NCBI RefSeq assembly: GCF_018991925.1
Contig: NW_024744357.1
Coordinates: 4,022,508-4,086,507, forward strand
DNA: 64,000 bases
From: Homarus americanus
Taxonomy: Eukaryota > Arthropoda > Malacostraca > Decapoda > Nephropidae
Direction of reading: 5' to 3'
Every line of letters starts with the position of its first letter. Position 1 is the stretch's first letter. The translations under genes and the position numbers were made by a program. The notes below the pieces were generated by a model, which ran no database searches, was not told where the DNA came from, and saw only the letters and a program-made list of their open reading frames with translations. This document shows, one piece after another, positions 45,713-58,622 of the stretch.

Positions 45713-48700
45713 GAAAACCCATAAGTGGCGAGTAATTAGCATTGCAAAAGTAATTAAAATATTCTAAAAATCATTTAAACATTTTCTAAAAGCCATTTGA
45801 ACAAGTTATAATCAAGATATCAAATTTTGGTTAACAGATCCTTAAGCAGCACATTCAGGAGTACCTATACTAAAATTTTGAGCAAAATCCATTTTTGGGC
45901 CGAAATGACAAAAATTGTAAGTCTATAGCCTTAAAGGATTTTTGGCCAAAAATACGTTTTCTCTCTGAACTAAAATTTAATGTGCCTAGCTATTTAAGTA
46001 CATCCAGAATAATACACAAGCACCAAGAAATGACCTCGAAAACCCATAAGTGGCGAGTAATTAGCATTGCAAAAATAATTAAAATATTCTAAAAATCATT
46101 TGAACATTTTCTAAAAGCCATTTGAACAAGTTATAATCAAGATATCAAATTTTGGTTAACAGATCCTTAAGCAGCACATTCAGGAGTACCTATACTGAAA
46201 TTTTGAACAAAATCAATTTTTTGGCCGAAATGACGAAAATTGTAAGTCTATAGCCTTAAAGGAATTTTGACCAAAAATACGTTTTCTCTCTGAACTAAAA
46301 TTTAATGTGCCTAACTATTTAAGTACATCCAGAATAATACACAAGCACCAAGAAATGACCTCGAAAACCCATAAATGGCGAGTAATTAGCATTGCAAAAG
46401 TAATTAAAATATTCTAAAAATCATTTGAACATTTTCTAAAAGCCATTTGAACAAGTTATAATCAAGATATCAAATTTTGGTTAACAGATCCTTAAGCAGC
46501 ACATTCAGGAGTACCTATACTGAAATTTTGAACAAAATCCATTTTTTGGCCGAAATTGAAAAAAATTGTAAGTCTATAGCCTTAAAGGATTTTTGGTCAA
46601 AATACGTTTTTCTCTGAACTAAAATTTAATAAAGCCTGCACTATTTAAGTACATCCAGGAATAATACATTAGCACCAAGAAATGACCTCGAACCCATAAG
46701 TGGCGAGTAATTAGCATTGCAAAAGTAATAAAAATATTCTAAAAATCATTTGAACATTTTCTAAAAGCCATTTGAACAAGTTATAATCAAGATATCAAAT
46801 TTTGGTTAACAGATCCTTAAGCAGCACATTCAGGAGTACCTATACTGAAGTTTTGAACAAAATCCATTTTTTGGCCGAAATTACGAAAATTGTAAGTCTA
46901 TAGCCTTAAAGGATTTTTGGTCAAAAATACGTTTTTCTGAACCAAAATTTAATGCCTAACTATTTAAGTACATCCAGAATAATACACAAGCACCAAGAAA
47001 TGACCTCGAAAACCCATAAGTGGCGAGTAATTAGCATTGCAAAAGTAATTAAAATATTCTAAAAATCATTTGAACATTTTCAAAAAGCCATTTGAACAAG
47101 TTATAATCAAGATATCAAATTTTGGTTAACAGATCCTTAATCAGCACATTCAGGAGTACCTATACTGAAATTTTGAACAAAATCCATTTTTTGGCCGAAA
47201 ATGACAAAAATTGTAAGTCTATAGCCTGAAAGGATTTTTGGCCCAAAATACTTTTTCTCTCTGAACTAAAATTTAATGTGCCTAATTATTTAAGTACATC
47301 CAGAATAATACACAAGCACCAAGAAATGACCTCGAAAACCCATAAGGGCGAGTATCACATTGCAAAAGTAATTAAATATTCTAAAAATCATTTTGAACAT
47401 TTCTAAAAGCCATTTGAACAAGTTATAATCAAGATATCAAATTTTGGTTAACAGATCCTTAAGCAGCACATTCAGGAGTACCTATACTGAAATTTTGAAC
47501 AAAATCCATTTTTTGGCCGAAAATGACAAAAATTGTAAGTCTATAGCCTTAAAGGATTTTTGGCCAAAAATACTGTTTTTCTCTGAACTAAAATTTAATG
47601 TGCATAACTTTTTAAGTACATCCAGAATAATACACAAGCACCAAGAAATGACCTCGAAAACCCATAAGTGGCGAGTAATTAGCATTGCAAAAGTAATTAA
47701 AATATTCTAAAAATCATTTGAACATTTTCTAAAAGCCATTTGAACAAGTTATAATCAAGATATCAAATTTTGGTTAACAGATCCTTAAGCAGCACATTCA
47801 GGAGTACCTATACTGAAATTTTGAACAAAATCCATTTTTTGGCCCAAATGACAAAAATTGTAAGTCTAAAGCCTTAAAGGATTTTTGGCCAAAAATACTT
47901 TTTTTCTCTGAACTAAAATTTAATGTGCCTAACTATTTAAGTACATCCAGAATAATACACAAGCACCAAGATGACCTCGAAAACCCATATGGCGAGTAAT
48001 TAGCATTGCAAAAAGTAATAAAAATATTCTAAAAATCATTTGAACATTTTCTAAAAGCCATTTGGAACAAGTTATAATCAAGATATCAAATTTTGCTAAA
48101 TAGATCCTAAGCAGCACATTCAGGAGTACTCTATACTGAAATTTTGAACAAAAACTATTTTTGGCCGAAATGAAGAAAATTGTAAGTCTATAGCCTTAAA
48201 GGATTTTTGACCAAAATACGTTTTCTGAACTAAAATTTAATGTGCCTAACTATTTAAGTACATCCAGAATAATGCTACTAAAGCACCAAGAAATGACCAA
48301 AACCCATAAGGGTAAGTAATACATTGCAAAAGTAATTAAAATATTCTAAAAAATCAGTTGAACATTTCTAAAAGCCATTTGAACAAGTTATAATCAAGAT
48401 ATCAAATTTTGGTTAACAGATCCTTAAGCAGCACATTCAGGAGCACCTATACTGAAATTTTGAACAAAATCCATTTTTTGGCCGAAATGACGAAAATTGT
48501 AAGTCTATAGCCTTAAAGGATTTTTGGCCAAAAATACGTTTTCTCTCTGAACTAAAATTTAATGTGCCTAACTATTTAAGCACATCCAGAATAATACACA
48601 AGCACCAAGAAATGACCTCGAAAACCCATAAGTGGCGAGTAATTAGCATTGCAAAAGTAATTAAAATATTCTAAAAACATTTGAACATTTTCTAAAAGCC

Positions 48701-51115
48701 ATTTGAACAAGTTATAATCAAGATATCAAATTTTGGTTAACAGATCCTTAAGCAGCACATTCAGGAGTACCTATACTGAAATTTTGAACAAAATCCATTT
48801 TTTGGCCGAAATGAAGAAAATTTTAAGTCTATAGCCTTAAAGGATTTTTGGCCAAAAATACGTTTTCTCTCTGAACTAAAATTTAATGTGCCTAACTATT
48901 TAAGTACATCCAGAATAATACACAAGCACCAAGAAATGACCTCGAAAACCCATAAGTGGCGAGTAATTAGCATTGCAAAAGTAATTAAAATATTCTAAAA
49001 ATCATTTGAACATTTTCTAAAAGCCATTTGAACAAGTTATAATCAAGATATCAAATTTTGGTTAACAGATCCTTAAGCAGCACATTCAGGAGTACCTATA
49101 CTGAAATTTTGAACAAAATCCATTTTTTGGCCGAAATGACGAAAATTGTAAGTCTATAGCCTTAAAGGATTTTTGGCCAAAAATACGTTTTCTCTCTGAA
49201 CTAAAATTTAATGTGCCTAACTATTTAAGTACATCCAGAATAATACACAAGCACCAAGAAATGACCTCGAAAACCCATAAGTGGCGAGTAATTAGCATTG
49301 CAAAAGTAATTAAAATATTCTAAAAATCATTTGAACATTTTCTAAAAGCCATTTGAACAAGTTATAATCAAGATATCAAATTTTGGTTAACAGATCCTTA
49401 AGCAGCACATTCAGGAGTACCTATACTGAAATTTTGAACAAAATCCATTTTTTGGCCGAAATGAAGAAAATTGTAAGTCTATAGCCTTAAAGGATTTTTG
49501 ACCAAAAATACGTTTTCTCTCTGAACTAAAATTTAATGTGCCTAACTATTTAAGTACATCCAGAATAATACACAAGCACCAAGAAATGACCTCGAAAACC
49601 CATAAGTGGCGAGTAATTAGCATTGCAAAAGTAATTAAAATATTCTAAAAATCATTTGAACATTTTCTAAAAGCCATTTGAACAAGTTATAATCAAGATA
49701 TCAAATTTTGGTTAACAGATCCTTAAGCAGCACATTCAGGAGTACCTATACTGAAATTTTGAACAAAATCCATTTTTTGGCCGAAATGACAAAAATTGTA
49801 AGTCTAAAGCCTTAAAGGATTTTTGGCCAAAAATACTTTTTCTCTCTGAACTAAAATTTAATGTGCCTAACTATTTAAGTACATCCAGAATAATACACAA
49901 GCACCAAGAAATGACCTCGAAAACCCATAAGTGGCGAGTAATTAGCATTGCAAAAGTAATTAAAATATTCTAAAAATCATTTGAACATTTTCTAAAAGCC
50001 ATTTGAACAAGTTATAATCAAGATATCAAATTTTGGTTAACAGATCCTTAAGCAGCACATTCAGGAGTACCTATACTGAAATTTTGAACAAAATCCATTT
50101 TTTGGCCGAAATGACAAAAATTGTAAGTCTAAAGCCTTAAAGGATTTTTGGCCAAAAATACGTTTTCTCTCTGAACTAAAATTTAATGTGCCTAACTATT
50201 TAAGTACATCCAGAATAATACACAAGCACCAAGAAATGACCTCGAAAACCCATAAGTGGCGAGTGATTAGCATTGCAAAAGTAATTAAAATATTCAAAAA
50301 TCATTTGAACATTTTCTAAAAGCCATTTTAACAAGTTTTAATCAAGATATCAAATTTTGGTTAACAGATCCTTAAGCAGCACATTCAGGAGTACCTATAC
50401 TGAAATTTTGAACAAAATCCATTTTTTGGCCGAAAATGACAAAAATTGTAAGTCTAAAGCCTTAAAAGGATTTTTGGCCAAAAATACTTTTTCTCTCTGA
50501 ACTAAAATTTAATGTGCCTAACTATTTAAGTACATCCAGAATAATACACAAGCACCAAGAAATGACCTCGAAAACCCATAAGTGGCGAGTAATTAGCATT
50601 GCAAAAGTAATTAAAATATTCTAAAAATCATTTGAACATTTTCTAAAAGCCATTTGAACAAGTAATAATCAAGATATCAAATTTTGGTTAACAGATCCTT
50701 AAGCAGCACATTCAGGAGTACCTATACTGAAATTTTGAACAAAATCCATTTTTTGGCCGAAAATGACAAAAATTGTAAGTCTAAAGCCTTAAAGGATTTT
50801 TGGCCAAAAATACTTTTTCTCTCTGAACTAAAATTTAATGTGCCTAACTATTTAAGTACATCCAGAATAATACACAAGCACCAAGAAATGTCCTCGAAAA
50901 CCCATAAGTCGCGAGTAATTAGCATTGCAAAAGTAATTAAAATATTCTAAAAATCATTTGAACATTTTCTAAAAGCCATTTGAACAAGTTATAATCAAGA
51001 TATCAAATTTTGGTTAACAGATCCTTAAGCAGCACATTCAGGAGTACCTATACTGAAATTTTGAACAAAATCCCTTTTTTGGCCGAAATGACAAAAATTT
51101 TAAGTCTAAAGCCTT
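45713..51115 (+). repeat. 325-bp satellite array, about 16.6 copies
   Basis: The marker AAAACCCATAAGTGGCGAG recurs at intervals of 318-327 bp, most often 325. Units are AT-rich and include GATATCAAATTTTGGTTAAC and CCTTAAAGGATTTTTGGCC. Copies between about 46500 and 48400 carry many small indels; those from 48600 to 50900 are nearly identical. Short ORFs of up to 88 codons recur in each unit, but 325 is not a multiple of 3 and they carry no known domain. The array breaks off inside a unit at about 51115. Confidence 0.97.
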
Positions 51116-51119
51116 ATCC

Positions 51120-53065
51120 AACTTAAATCCTATCTTGCTCGGATACTATGAGAACTTTATATCTCCTTTATTGATTCCTTTCACCCACTTGAATACTTCT
51201 ATCTTATCTCCCCGCATTCTTCGTCTTTCTAGGGAATGCAAGTTTAGTTTATTTAACCTATCTTGATATGGAAGGTATCTAAGTCCCGGAATCATTTTCG
51301 TCATTCTTCGCTGCACCGACTTCAGTGAATTGATATCCATTCTATAATAAGGGCATGGGAACTGAACCGCATAATGGAGGTGCGGCCTGACTAGCACAAG
51401 ATATAGTTGCAATAAGGCCTCTGCACTCTTATTACTTACACTTCTAGATATAAAACCTTATTCCCTGTTCGTAATGGCCCTTGTTTCATAACCATAAGGA
51501 TTATATGATTGGGTTAATTACATTTGATTTATATACTGATTCATCCCCTGTAACTTTCCACTGGCTATGAGGTGACATGTTCAATGCACGTGATAAGGTG
51601 TGCCCACAGGAAGCTGCGTCATACTATGGTGAGTAAAGGCATAAAGTAGCCGGCTCCTGGCCACCTAAACTGGGCAGTAGTTTGATATCCTTGACTAGAG
51701 GAAGAATTTATTTGAGAGCCACAGTGGATGGCTCCGACTTCCCTCGAGGGAGGACGACGCGTCTATTCCGTTCTCCCTCGATGGGCCACTACTCAGAGTC
51801 TCACTCACAAACTTACATCGAACGGACGTTGATTCACGTCTATTTACATAGACGCCGTCCTTTCTTATCACACTCATAAATAGTGGAACTTACGGTTGAT
51901 CTACACTCAGGAATTATACAAATAATACTTTTTAATAATAGAAGAAACTTCAATTGGGTTTCGTTACTAAAGCCTAATAATAATATACATGAACCAACAT
52001 GGTTAACTTTGACTTAACCAACCGGTTCATGTTTGCCTTATTTCGAACATGAACGCACTGTTTTCTAGGCCGTAGGTCCGTGCTTACAAGTACCCCTAAG
52101 TCTCTTTCACAAGTCGACTTCTCTAGGTTGATGTTCTTAAGGCTGCATATATTGACAGTATTTGTTCTTCCAATATTAAGTACGCTGCACTTGCTGGTGT
52201 TGAATTTCATTTGCAATTTTACTGACCACTCCTGCAGTTTATTTAAATCCTCCTGTAGGGCATTTGCATCCTTCCCTAAAATTAATGTGCCGCCCTATTT
52301 TGGTGTCATCCACAAACTTACTTATGTCACTGCTGATCCCAGTATCTAGATCGTTTATGTAGATTATGAACAAGAGTGGGCCCAGTACTGACCCCTGGGG
52401 AACCCCACTGGTTACACAGCCCCACTCAGATTTAACACCATCTACGCTGACCCTCTGTGTTCTATCGGTAAGCCATGATTTTATCCAATTTAAAACTTTC
52501 CCCTCGATACCATGAGCCTTAACTTTTCTGAGAAGCCTCTCATGCGGTACTCTGTCAAACGCTTTGCTAAAGTCAAAGTAAATAACATCGTAATTTTCGT
52601 CATTATCTACTATCTCGAAGACTTAACTAAAAAAACGTCAGCGGATTTTTAGACAAGATTTTCCCTTTGTAAACCCTTGTTGAGAATCGTAGATTAATTT
52701 GTTTTTCTCTAAATGCGATCGGATGTTATTTGCTATAATTGATTCAAGAAATTTCCCCACTAATGACGTCAAACTAATCGGCCGGTAATTTGACGCTGAT
52801 GCTCTGTCACCCTTTTTGAATATAGGTACTACATTTGCCTGTTTCCACAAGTCTGGCACAACTCCCGTGTCTAATGATTTTGTAAATAAATTTACGAGGG
52901 GTTCCGCTAATCTGTTCCTTACACTCTTTCAAAACTCGAGGGAAAATTTCATCCGGCCCTGGGGATTTTGTCTTCTTTAATTTATTTATCTTCTTAAGAA
53001 CATCCTCTTTTCTGATAGTGATATTCTTTAATTTCTCTTCTTCATTTCCCTAAATATCAGTGAAT
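51120..53065 (-). pseudogene. Jockey/CR1-group reverse transcriptase, broken and interrupted
   Basis: Minus-strand order: TKSPGPDEIFPRVLKECKEQ, VVPIFKKGDRASASNYRPIS, SQQGFTKGKSC, then after a shift DVIYFDFSKAFDRVPHERLL (catalytic Asp), SGVPQGSVLGPLLFIIYIND and SKFVDDTKI (FADD box as FVDD). Then come MKFNTSKCSVLNIGRT and, after a roughly 540-bp insertion (51480-52020), LYLVLVRPHLHYAVQF and VQRRMTKMIPGLRYLPYQDR. The core RT domain is nearly complete but has frameshifts, and the endonuclease region is absent. The satellite array abuts its 3' side. Confidence 0.9.
51480..52020. mobile_element. Insertion splitting the reverse transcriptase
   Basis: The RT reading resumes on both sides (ARNKAN-like region at 52030, ITNRE/GFISRSV region at 51470), so this block is an insertion. 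It contains AAACTGGGCAGTAG and a palindromic TCACTCAC-rich part. No TIR, tail or family was identified. Boundaries are good to about 20 bp. Confidence 0.5.
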
Positions 53066-53189
53066 ATCTTGCGAAGGTCACAAATAATTTTCACAACACA
53101 GTAAATACGGTGATAATGGAAAGTGAACTGTTTATTTGACCATTATACTTCACTTGACTTTGTAATAATTTATAGCACAAAGGTATATT

Positions 53190-53525
53190 ATTCTACTTGT
53201 CGAAAATATCACCTTTACACTGGTGATTGGAGGTTGGCAAGTGAGTTACCTCCCACCACCACAGACACTTCCCCACCGCCACCCCCAAAGACACTTCCAC
53301 TTCCCCACCGCCACAGACACTTCCCCACCACCACCACTTCCGCACCACCACCACAGAGACTTCCCCGCCACCACCACTATACACACTTCCTCACAGCCAC
53401 AACCACTATAAACACTTCCCCACCGCCACCACAGACACTTCCTCACCACCATCACCACCACAGACACTTCCCCCCCACCACCACCACCACAGACACTTCC
53501 CCACTACCACCATTCCTCCACAGTG
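53190..53525 (+). repeat. (CCACCA)/(CAGACACTTCCC) low-complexity repeat
   Basis: Imperfect tandem units of CCACCACCACAGACACTTCC. Pro/Thr/His and antisense Gly/Val/Trp ORFs over it are artefacts. Confidence 0.95.
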
Positions 53526-53629
53526 ACCAACTGATGTACTTACACTGGGATTTAAAACGCTCATAGAAATCGTGTTTGGTTTAAACAAGATAAAATTATG
53601 AAATTACGAAGATATGGCAGCAGCCCATC

Positions 53630-53745
53630 TTATATCACCTGAAGATTAACTACCCTAACACACCCCACCCCCAAAAGAGGCACTTCTGTGTATAACAAGT
53701 AAAATCTGATTGGGTGCCTAATCTTCACGTGGTGGCTAATGTCGA
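53630..53745. repeat. Relic related to the foldback MITE at 711-865
   Basis: TATCACCTGAAGATTAACTA followed by CCCTAACAC matches the arm of the 711 element; a weak inverse (CTAATCTTCACGTGGTGGCT) closes it. Confidence 0.55.
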
Positions 53746-53749
53746 GCTG

Positions 53750-54270
53750 AGTTTGGCTGCGCTGAGTGGTTAGTTGCTTATATTGTTACATACGTTTTAG
53801 CCTAAAAGTGCTGTTTACATTTTGTTCCCGACAATCATAGACCACTTAGAACACTTATGAATACACCAATGAAGACTGAAGGCATAATGTACACAGTTGA
53901 GACATCTCTATTACGCCGACTGGGAACAACCACTTATAAGGTTTGATCATGGACACGATTAGGTGCTAATCTAATGTTCATAATCCTCTAAAGCCGTGTT
54001 AAAGGACTCCGTATAAATGCTAAACCGGATAATGGTCTAGGGGAGAAGGTCGGGTTAATCAGCGTGGGTGGTCGTCTTGTTCTGGTACCTAACCTTAAAC
54101 TCCTACAACCAAATCACGTTGAAATGGATTTCTACCCCAGTGAAGCTGTCAAGATAATTCAGTATAATTAAGTCCCAGTCATCAACATTTCTATACAATT
54201 AATGGGCTATCGAATTGACGTAGATTGGAGAGAGAAATAAGTTGTAAGGGAAATATACACAGCGACATAC
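53750..54270. other. Low-repeat stretch without a supported gene
   Basis: Composition is more balanced than in the left half, with more CG dinucleotides and few simple repeats. No splice-supported exon was found here; it would be intron if the candidate exon at 54271-54501 is real. Confidence 0.35.
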
Positions 54271-54501
54271 CTTATATTTTTCAACACCAACACACACATG
54301 ATGGCGTCTGTATTTTATAATCCTTGACAACTGGATGTATTCATTTAGGAGCATTTTGTAAACGTTAACATCCGTCACACATCCACTAATCGCCTCGACC
54401 GTCTCACTACTTGCCGGCTCCCTCCCTCCACGTCTGGCTGTCCCTGGTCTAAAGTTCATCCACATCTCCACCACACACTGAACCATCTCCAGTACGAACA
54501 T
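54271..54501 (-). CDS. Candidate first coding exon, unidentified gene
   Basis: A minus-strand ATG at 54501 opens 77 codons that end in phase 0 at the donor AAG|GTATGT (54265-54270 on the plus strand). The peptide includes SSETVEAISGCVTDVNVYKM and LLNEYIQLSRIIKYRRHH, mixed and not low-complexity. The frame remains open to 54199 past the donor. No family recognised and no clear promoter. It may be a first exon or a chance ORF in unique DNA. Confidence 0.28.
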
Positions 54502-55184
54502 ACGCCCTTGTGGTGTTGAAGAACATGATATAAAGCGTCACTTGCGAACCTTAGTAATAACAATTAATCGGATGGCTGGCGTGGCCATATTTGTTATGCT
54601 TAATTTGACACCATAAGAAAGTACTGATACCTTCCAAAGTGACAACTGAGAGTTCGACTCCCAGACATTGAACCACCCGATCGAAACTTCTATCTAACCG
54701 ACGCTCTTGTAATGATAAGGACCGGATATTACGGTACATGTAAATGCTCACTAACAGAAAAACTGAGTTGCTTCTGCAGGAAATAATGGGAAACGTTTTT
54801 TATTGAGCTTATGAACAAAAATCACAGATGGTTCAGAGAAATGTAGCCCCCAAACTCGACTCTTGATTCAGCGCTTCGTTTGTGGTCCCCAGCCACTCAG
54901 AACTCATGATACAAACGACAGTTGACATATTCCCATAGGTAGAGGTTCTGCATGATGAATACATTCTGAATAAATTACACGTAATGTCATGTAGATAATC
55001 AGAATTTATTGCATATGCCAAACAAAGATTTTTATTTGTTATATTACGATATATTTATTTTTATGAGAAAATCTACAAAATGGCGTAAACGAACCGAAAT
55101 AACCACTAATTTGTACCAACTGAAACTGCTGGTAGTCAAGGCGGGCGGGGGAGAGGGCTCAGGGGTGGTAATGTGTGGTGTGTG

Positions 55185-55320
55185 TGTGTGATGATGATGA
55201 GGATGAATGATGACGATAATGATGGCGTATATGTGATGACGACGATGATGATGAATGATGATTAATAATAAATGATGATGATAATGATGGTGATGATGCA
55301 ATGATGATGATTGATGCTGC
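55185..55320 (+). repeat. (TGA)n-type microsatellite
   Basis: Imperfect GATGAT/GATGAC/AATGATGA run of about 135 bp. His- and Ser-rich antisense ORFs are artefacts. Confidence 0.95.
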
Positions 55321-55709
55321 TGAATGATCCCCAATTATTATAAGACAATTCATCATCACTACAGACACACTTGGTTTGATGTACAGGGGTGAGGTTAGGT
55401 TAGGTTTCATTTCACCCCACATTATGGCTTCGTCCCCGTGCAATAATAACCTACCTCAGAGTTCCTCATTTACTATTTATGAATGTTCAGTCATACTAAT
55501 TCCCTCAGTGACAAACCTCTGGATGAAAGGCTAAATATAAAATGATAATACACGCGTAGTTGCTAGTGGCGTGGTTGCTAGTGGCGTAGTTACTAGGGGC
55601 GTATCCAAAGGCTGAGTATTTTTGTTTACCATATATAAGAACACCTGATAACGGGACACAAGCCATCTGGGTGGTTAGTTTATCCAATGTTGGTGCAGGC
55701 GAAAACCGG

Positions 55710-56973
55710 AAATCGTGCTACATCAGACATACATTTAAACTAGAGGCGATTCGAACCCTGGACTTGTGGGAGAGAAAATGCGCACGTTACGATATACAAC
55801 CCAAGATCCAAGTGAACCCCTGCTGTTGGTTCGTCTCCTTCTCCCTGGCTGGATTTTCAACCTGAAGTGATTGCCCTCGGTGGACCGCTCCCGAAATCCC
55901 ACGTGAACCCTGTTATTCTCTGCAAATACCACCTCTCCAGGATCGCCCACTGGTCCCCAGGTAGGGTCGTCCTCTACACTGATGGTTCTGTTGACCCCGC
56001 TACAGGTCGGGCCGGGGCTGGTGTCTACATCTCCCGTCCTGATGCCCCTGAGCCTATCAAACTGTCTCTCAGAGTTTCTGACGGGGCATCCTCCACTGAG
56101 GCGGAACTAATAGCCCTCCTTGCTGCCCTTCTCACTGAGGAAGAAGCAGATGGTTTCTGCCCCTTGCTTGTCTGCTGCGATTTCAGGTCTGCTCTCGACG
56201 GGATCGCATTTGGATCGGGAAAATAAGGACCTCATCCTCTGAATACGAGGGTTAACATCCACACTTCAGGATGCAGGCCGTCCTGTGACATTCCTATGGA
56301 CACCCAGTCATGTCCGTATTTTGGGGAATGAGGCAGCAGATGGCCTTGCCAAGACTGGCTGCAACAAGGCCACACCTGATTACGTTGTTCCTCGAACACC
56401 TTTACAGCTTAGGACCCAAATTCGCCGCAAACAGAGAGAAGCTCGCGAAGCAGCCATCCCCCTGGACTCCCCGCCCATCTGGTACGATGTCCTCTGTAAA
56501 CTTCCTGACCTCTCGTATGTCTATGGGAAAGGGTCGCGGAAAAGGGACATGATTGCTGCCCGTATCATCATTGGGTATGACTTTGCTTGGAAGATTGGTA
56601 TCCCCGCATCCCCTGAGCAACGCCCTTGTGCATTATGTAGAAGACCCGACAGCCGCACCCTTATCCACTACCTCCTAAGATGTCCCCACACACAACGCTT
56701 CCGTGACGCCTGCTGAACCACCACTCGACGACCATATGACGGAGACACGATGATCCTTTCCATACTGGCCAGATATTATGTAAATAACATTGATTATGTG
56801 TTAAAGGAATATCCTTCCTTCCTTAGGCTTTAGTAAGCCCCTTTATAATATTTATACTGTATATACTTGTGACACTTGCCAGATGCTTCTGGTGTCATTG
56901 TACAGGGGTACCTAGTGACAACACTAGGATCCCGCTTCCTCTATCAAGGAATAAACAATTGAAATTGAATCGA
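55710..56973 (+). pseudogene. Non-LTR retrotransposon: RNase H, zinc knuckle and (ATTGAA)n tail
   Basis: Reads LWERKCARYDIQPKIQ and WFVSFSLAGFS, shifts, then VVLYTDGSVDPATGRAGAGV, SSTEAELIALLAALL, CDFRSAL and, after a second shift with a stop, FLWTPSHVRILGNEAADGLA. These carry the D-E-D-D residues of RNase H. CALCRRPDSRTLIHYLLRC is a CCHC knuckle. ORF2 ends soon after and is followed by a 3' UTR with ACTAGGATCCCGCTTCCTC and a short ATTGAA-type tail at about 56973. An I/R1/Jockey-type element, 5'-truncated, with at least two frameshifts. Confidence 0.88.
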
Positions 56974-56999
56974 ATTGATCCAAGTGACGCGCTAGGTAT

Positions 57000-58180
57000 T
57001 TACACTATCAAGGGCAAATAATTATATTGGAAATGTTGGTTAGTGATCCCATGACATAATTTACTTCAGCAATAGCAGCATATGGGCCCCGGTGACAATA
57101 CCTACCACTCTTACCCAAATAAAAACTTCAACTGAACAAGGTGTTTAACATGACATAACCAGGCCGATAACCCTCATGTATGTATGTATGTATGATTTTT
57201 ACTCAATAAATTCATAAAAAATCAAGGTCCCAGTACAGGTGGATAAGTACCCCGCACTGCAACAACAATGTACCGATACTAATTCTAGGATTTTATTCAT
57301 ATATCCACATATTAGCTTAGGTTAATAGCCATCTTAATAGCAGTATTATATGTCTATCCACATGCTAACTTTGGTTAATAGCCATCTTAATAGCAGTATT
57401 ATCTGTCTATCCACATACTAGCTTAGGTTAATAGCCATCTTAATAGCAGTATTTTCTGTCCGAGCCACGGCATCCACAACTCCTGTACACACGGCGGAGA
57501 GCTACACTACCGCCTCCTCCTCCCTGGACCCCACAGTACAACAACACAACATGTTATCACCTTACCTTCACTCAACTGCTAATAGCCACAACGTAGAGTA
57601 CTGGAAGTCCTCACGACGCCACAAACACGAGGTAATCCACAAACAGCAAACATAAAACATAGAAATAGCGATCAAATACTGTATGACCACACACACACAT
57701 GATGCCTCCACCACTGCTGTACCTCTAATGATCACTGGCGAGTGGCGAACCCGAGGTGCTTCGATTCATTAATTCATTGGTTCGCTTCACTGATTTATAT
57801 GAAAATAATCGACTGGACGGCGGAAAGAACACCATACACGATTGGTCCGTCATCTATAATCTCATTAATTTTCTTAAATCACTTCTATCCACTATTAGCT
57901 AAAATCAAACTAATAATTATTAACGAAAGATAGTCATGAGTTTCGAAGCTTCGTCAACGATCCGCTCTTTCGTCACTAAACTAGTCCACAACCAAACAAG
58001 CAGTTGGCTTCCACGGTTAGCATAAGCGTAATACTTCCATTACTATTTTTATTATTATTACTATTATTACTATTATTAATTTTGGGGTTTTAGGTCGTGA
58101 GACGTGAGTTAATGTTCGACTGATGACTCGCTCTTTTCTCATGAAGAATATCAAAATCATCAAATATTAATTTAATTTTC
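57000..58180. other. Stretch without a supported gene; small tandem repeat inside
   Basis: Contains the 53-bp tandem repeat at 57302. A CG-richer part at about 57470-57700 has a minus-strand donor-like GAAG|GTAAGG near 57564 and could be a promoter or 5' UTR, but no coding sequence supports it. Confidence 0.35.
57302..57460 (+). repeat. 53-bp tandem repeat, three copies
   Basis: Three units, each starting TATCCACAT and containing GGTTAATAGCCATCTTAATA, spaced exactly 53 bp (57302, 57355, 57408). Confidence 0.95.
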
Positions 58181-58183
58181 TTT

Positions 58184-58345
58184 CTAGGGTGTGTAGATGG
58201 GAGGAAGGGTGTGTGGATGGGAGGTAGGGTATGTGGATGGGAGGAAGGGTGTGTGGTTGGAGGTTGGGTGTGTGGATGGGAGGTAGGGTGTGTGGATGGG
58301 ATGAGGGAGTGGGTGGGAGGAAGGGTGGATAGGAGGGAGAGTGTG
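58184..58345 (+). repeat. 20-bp GGGTGTGTGGATGGGAGGTA minisatellite
   Basis: About eight imperfect 20-bp units, G-rich on the plus strand. Pro/His antisense ORFs are artefacts. Confidence 0.93.
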
Positions 58346-58509
58346 TGGACACGGGGAAGGGTTTGTTATTTCTTTTAGATTGTTTGGGTCTGTGAGGCTG
58401 GCTTGAGGCTTACGGCTGACTAGCTGAAATGAACAGCTGGCTGAGGTGAATGGCTGGCTGGGCTGAGGCAAATATCTGGTTGGCCAAGAACCCCACCAAA
58501 CAGATCCTC

Positions 58510-58622
58510 ATTGCGAGACAGGCTGCATGTCGTCATTGGCAAGAACTGGCTCCAGAATGTATCTGCACCTGCGCCAGTGTTGGTCAAGTCTGGTCTTGAA
58601 TGAGCTCACTCTCGGTGCTGTC
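58510..58622 (-). pseudogene. C-terminal fragment of a non-LTR reverse transcriptase
   Basis: On the minus strand: VSSFKTRLDQHWRRCRYILE, then PVLANDDMQPVSQ and a stop. The S-F-K-x-x-LD-x-HW pattern is typical of the last residues of Jockey/CR1-group polyproteins. Only about 35 codons remain. Confidence 0.5.

Noticed and set aside
47444..50950. 88-codon ORF repeated in satellite units as a conserved gene
   Set aside because: The unit length (325 bp) is not divisible by three, the ORF is lost in several copies, and it has no known domain.
53123..53588. Pro/Thr/His-rich 147-codon ORF
   Set aside because: Lies on the CCACCA low-complexity repeat; no start context or splice signals.
57470..57700. 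Non-coding first exon or CpG-type promoter on the minus strand
   Set aside because: Only a donor-like GAAG|GTAAGG and slightly higher CG support it; no coding exon could be linked.
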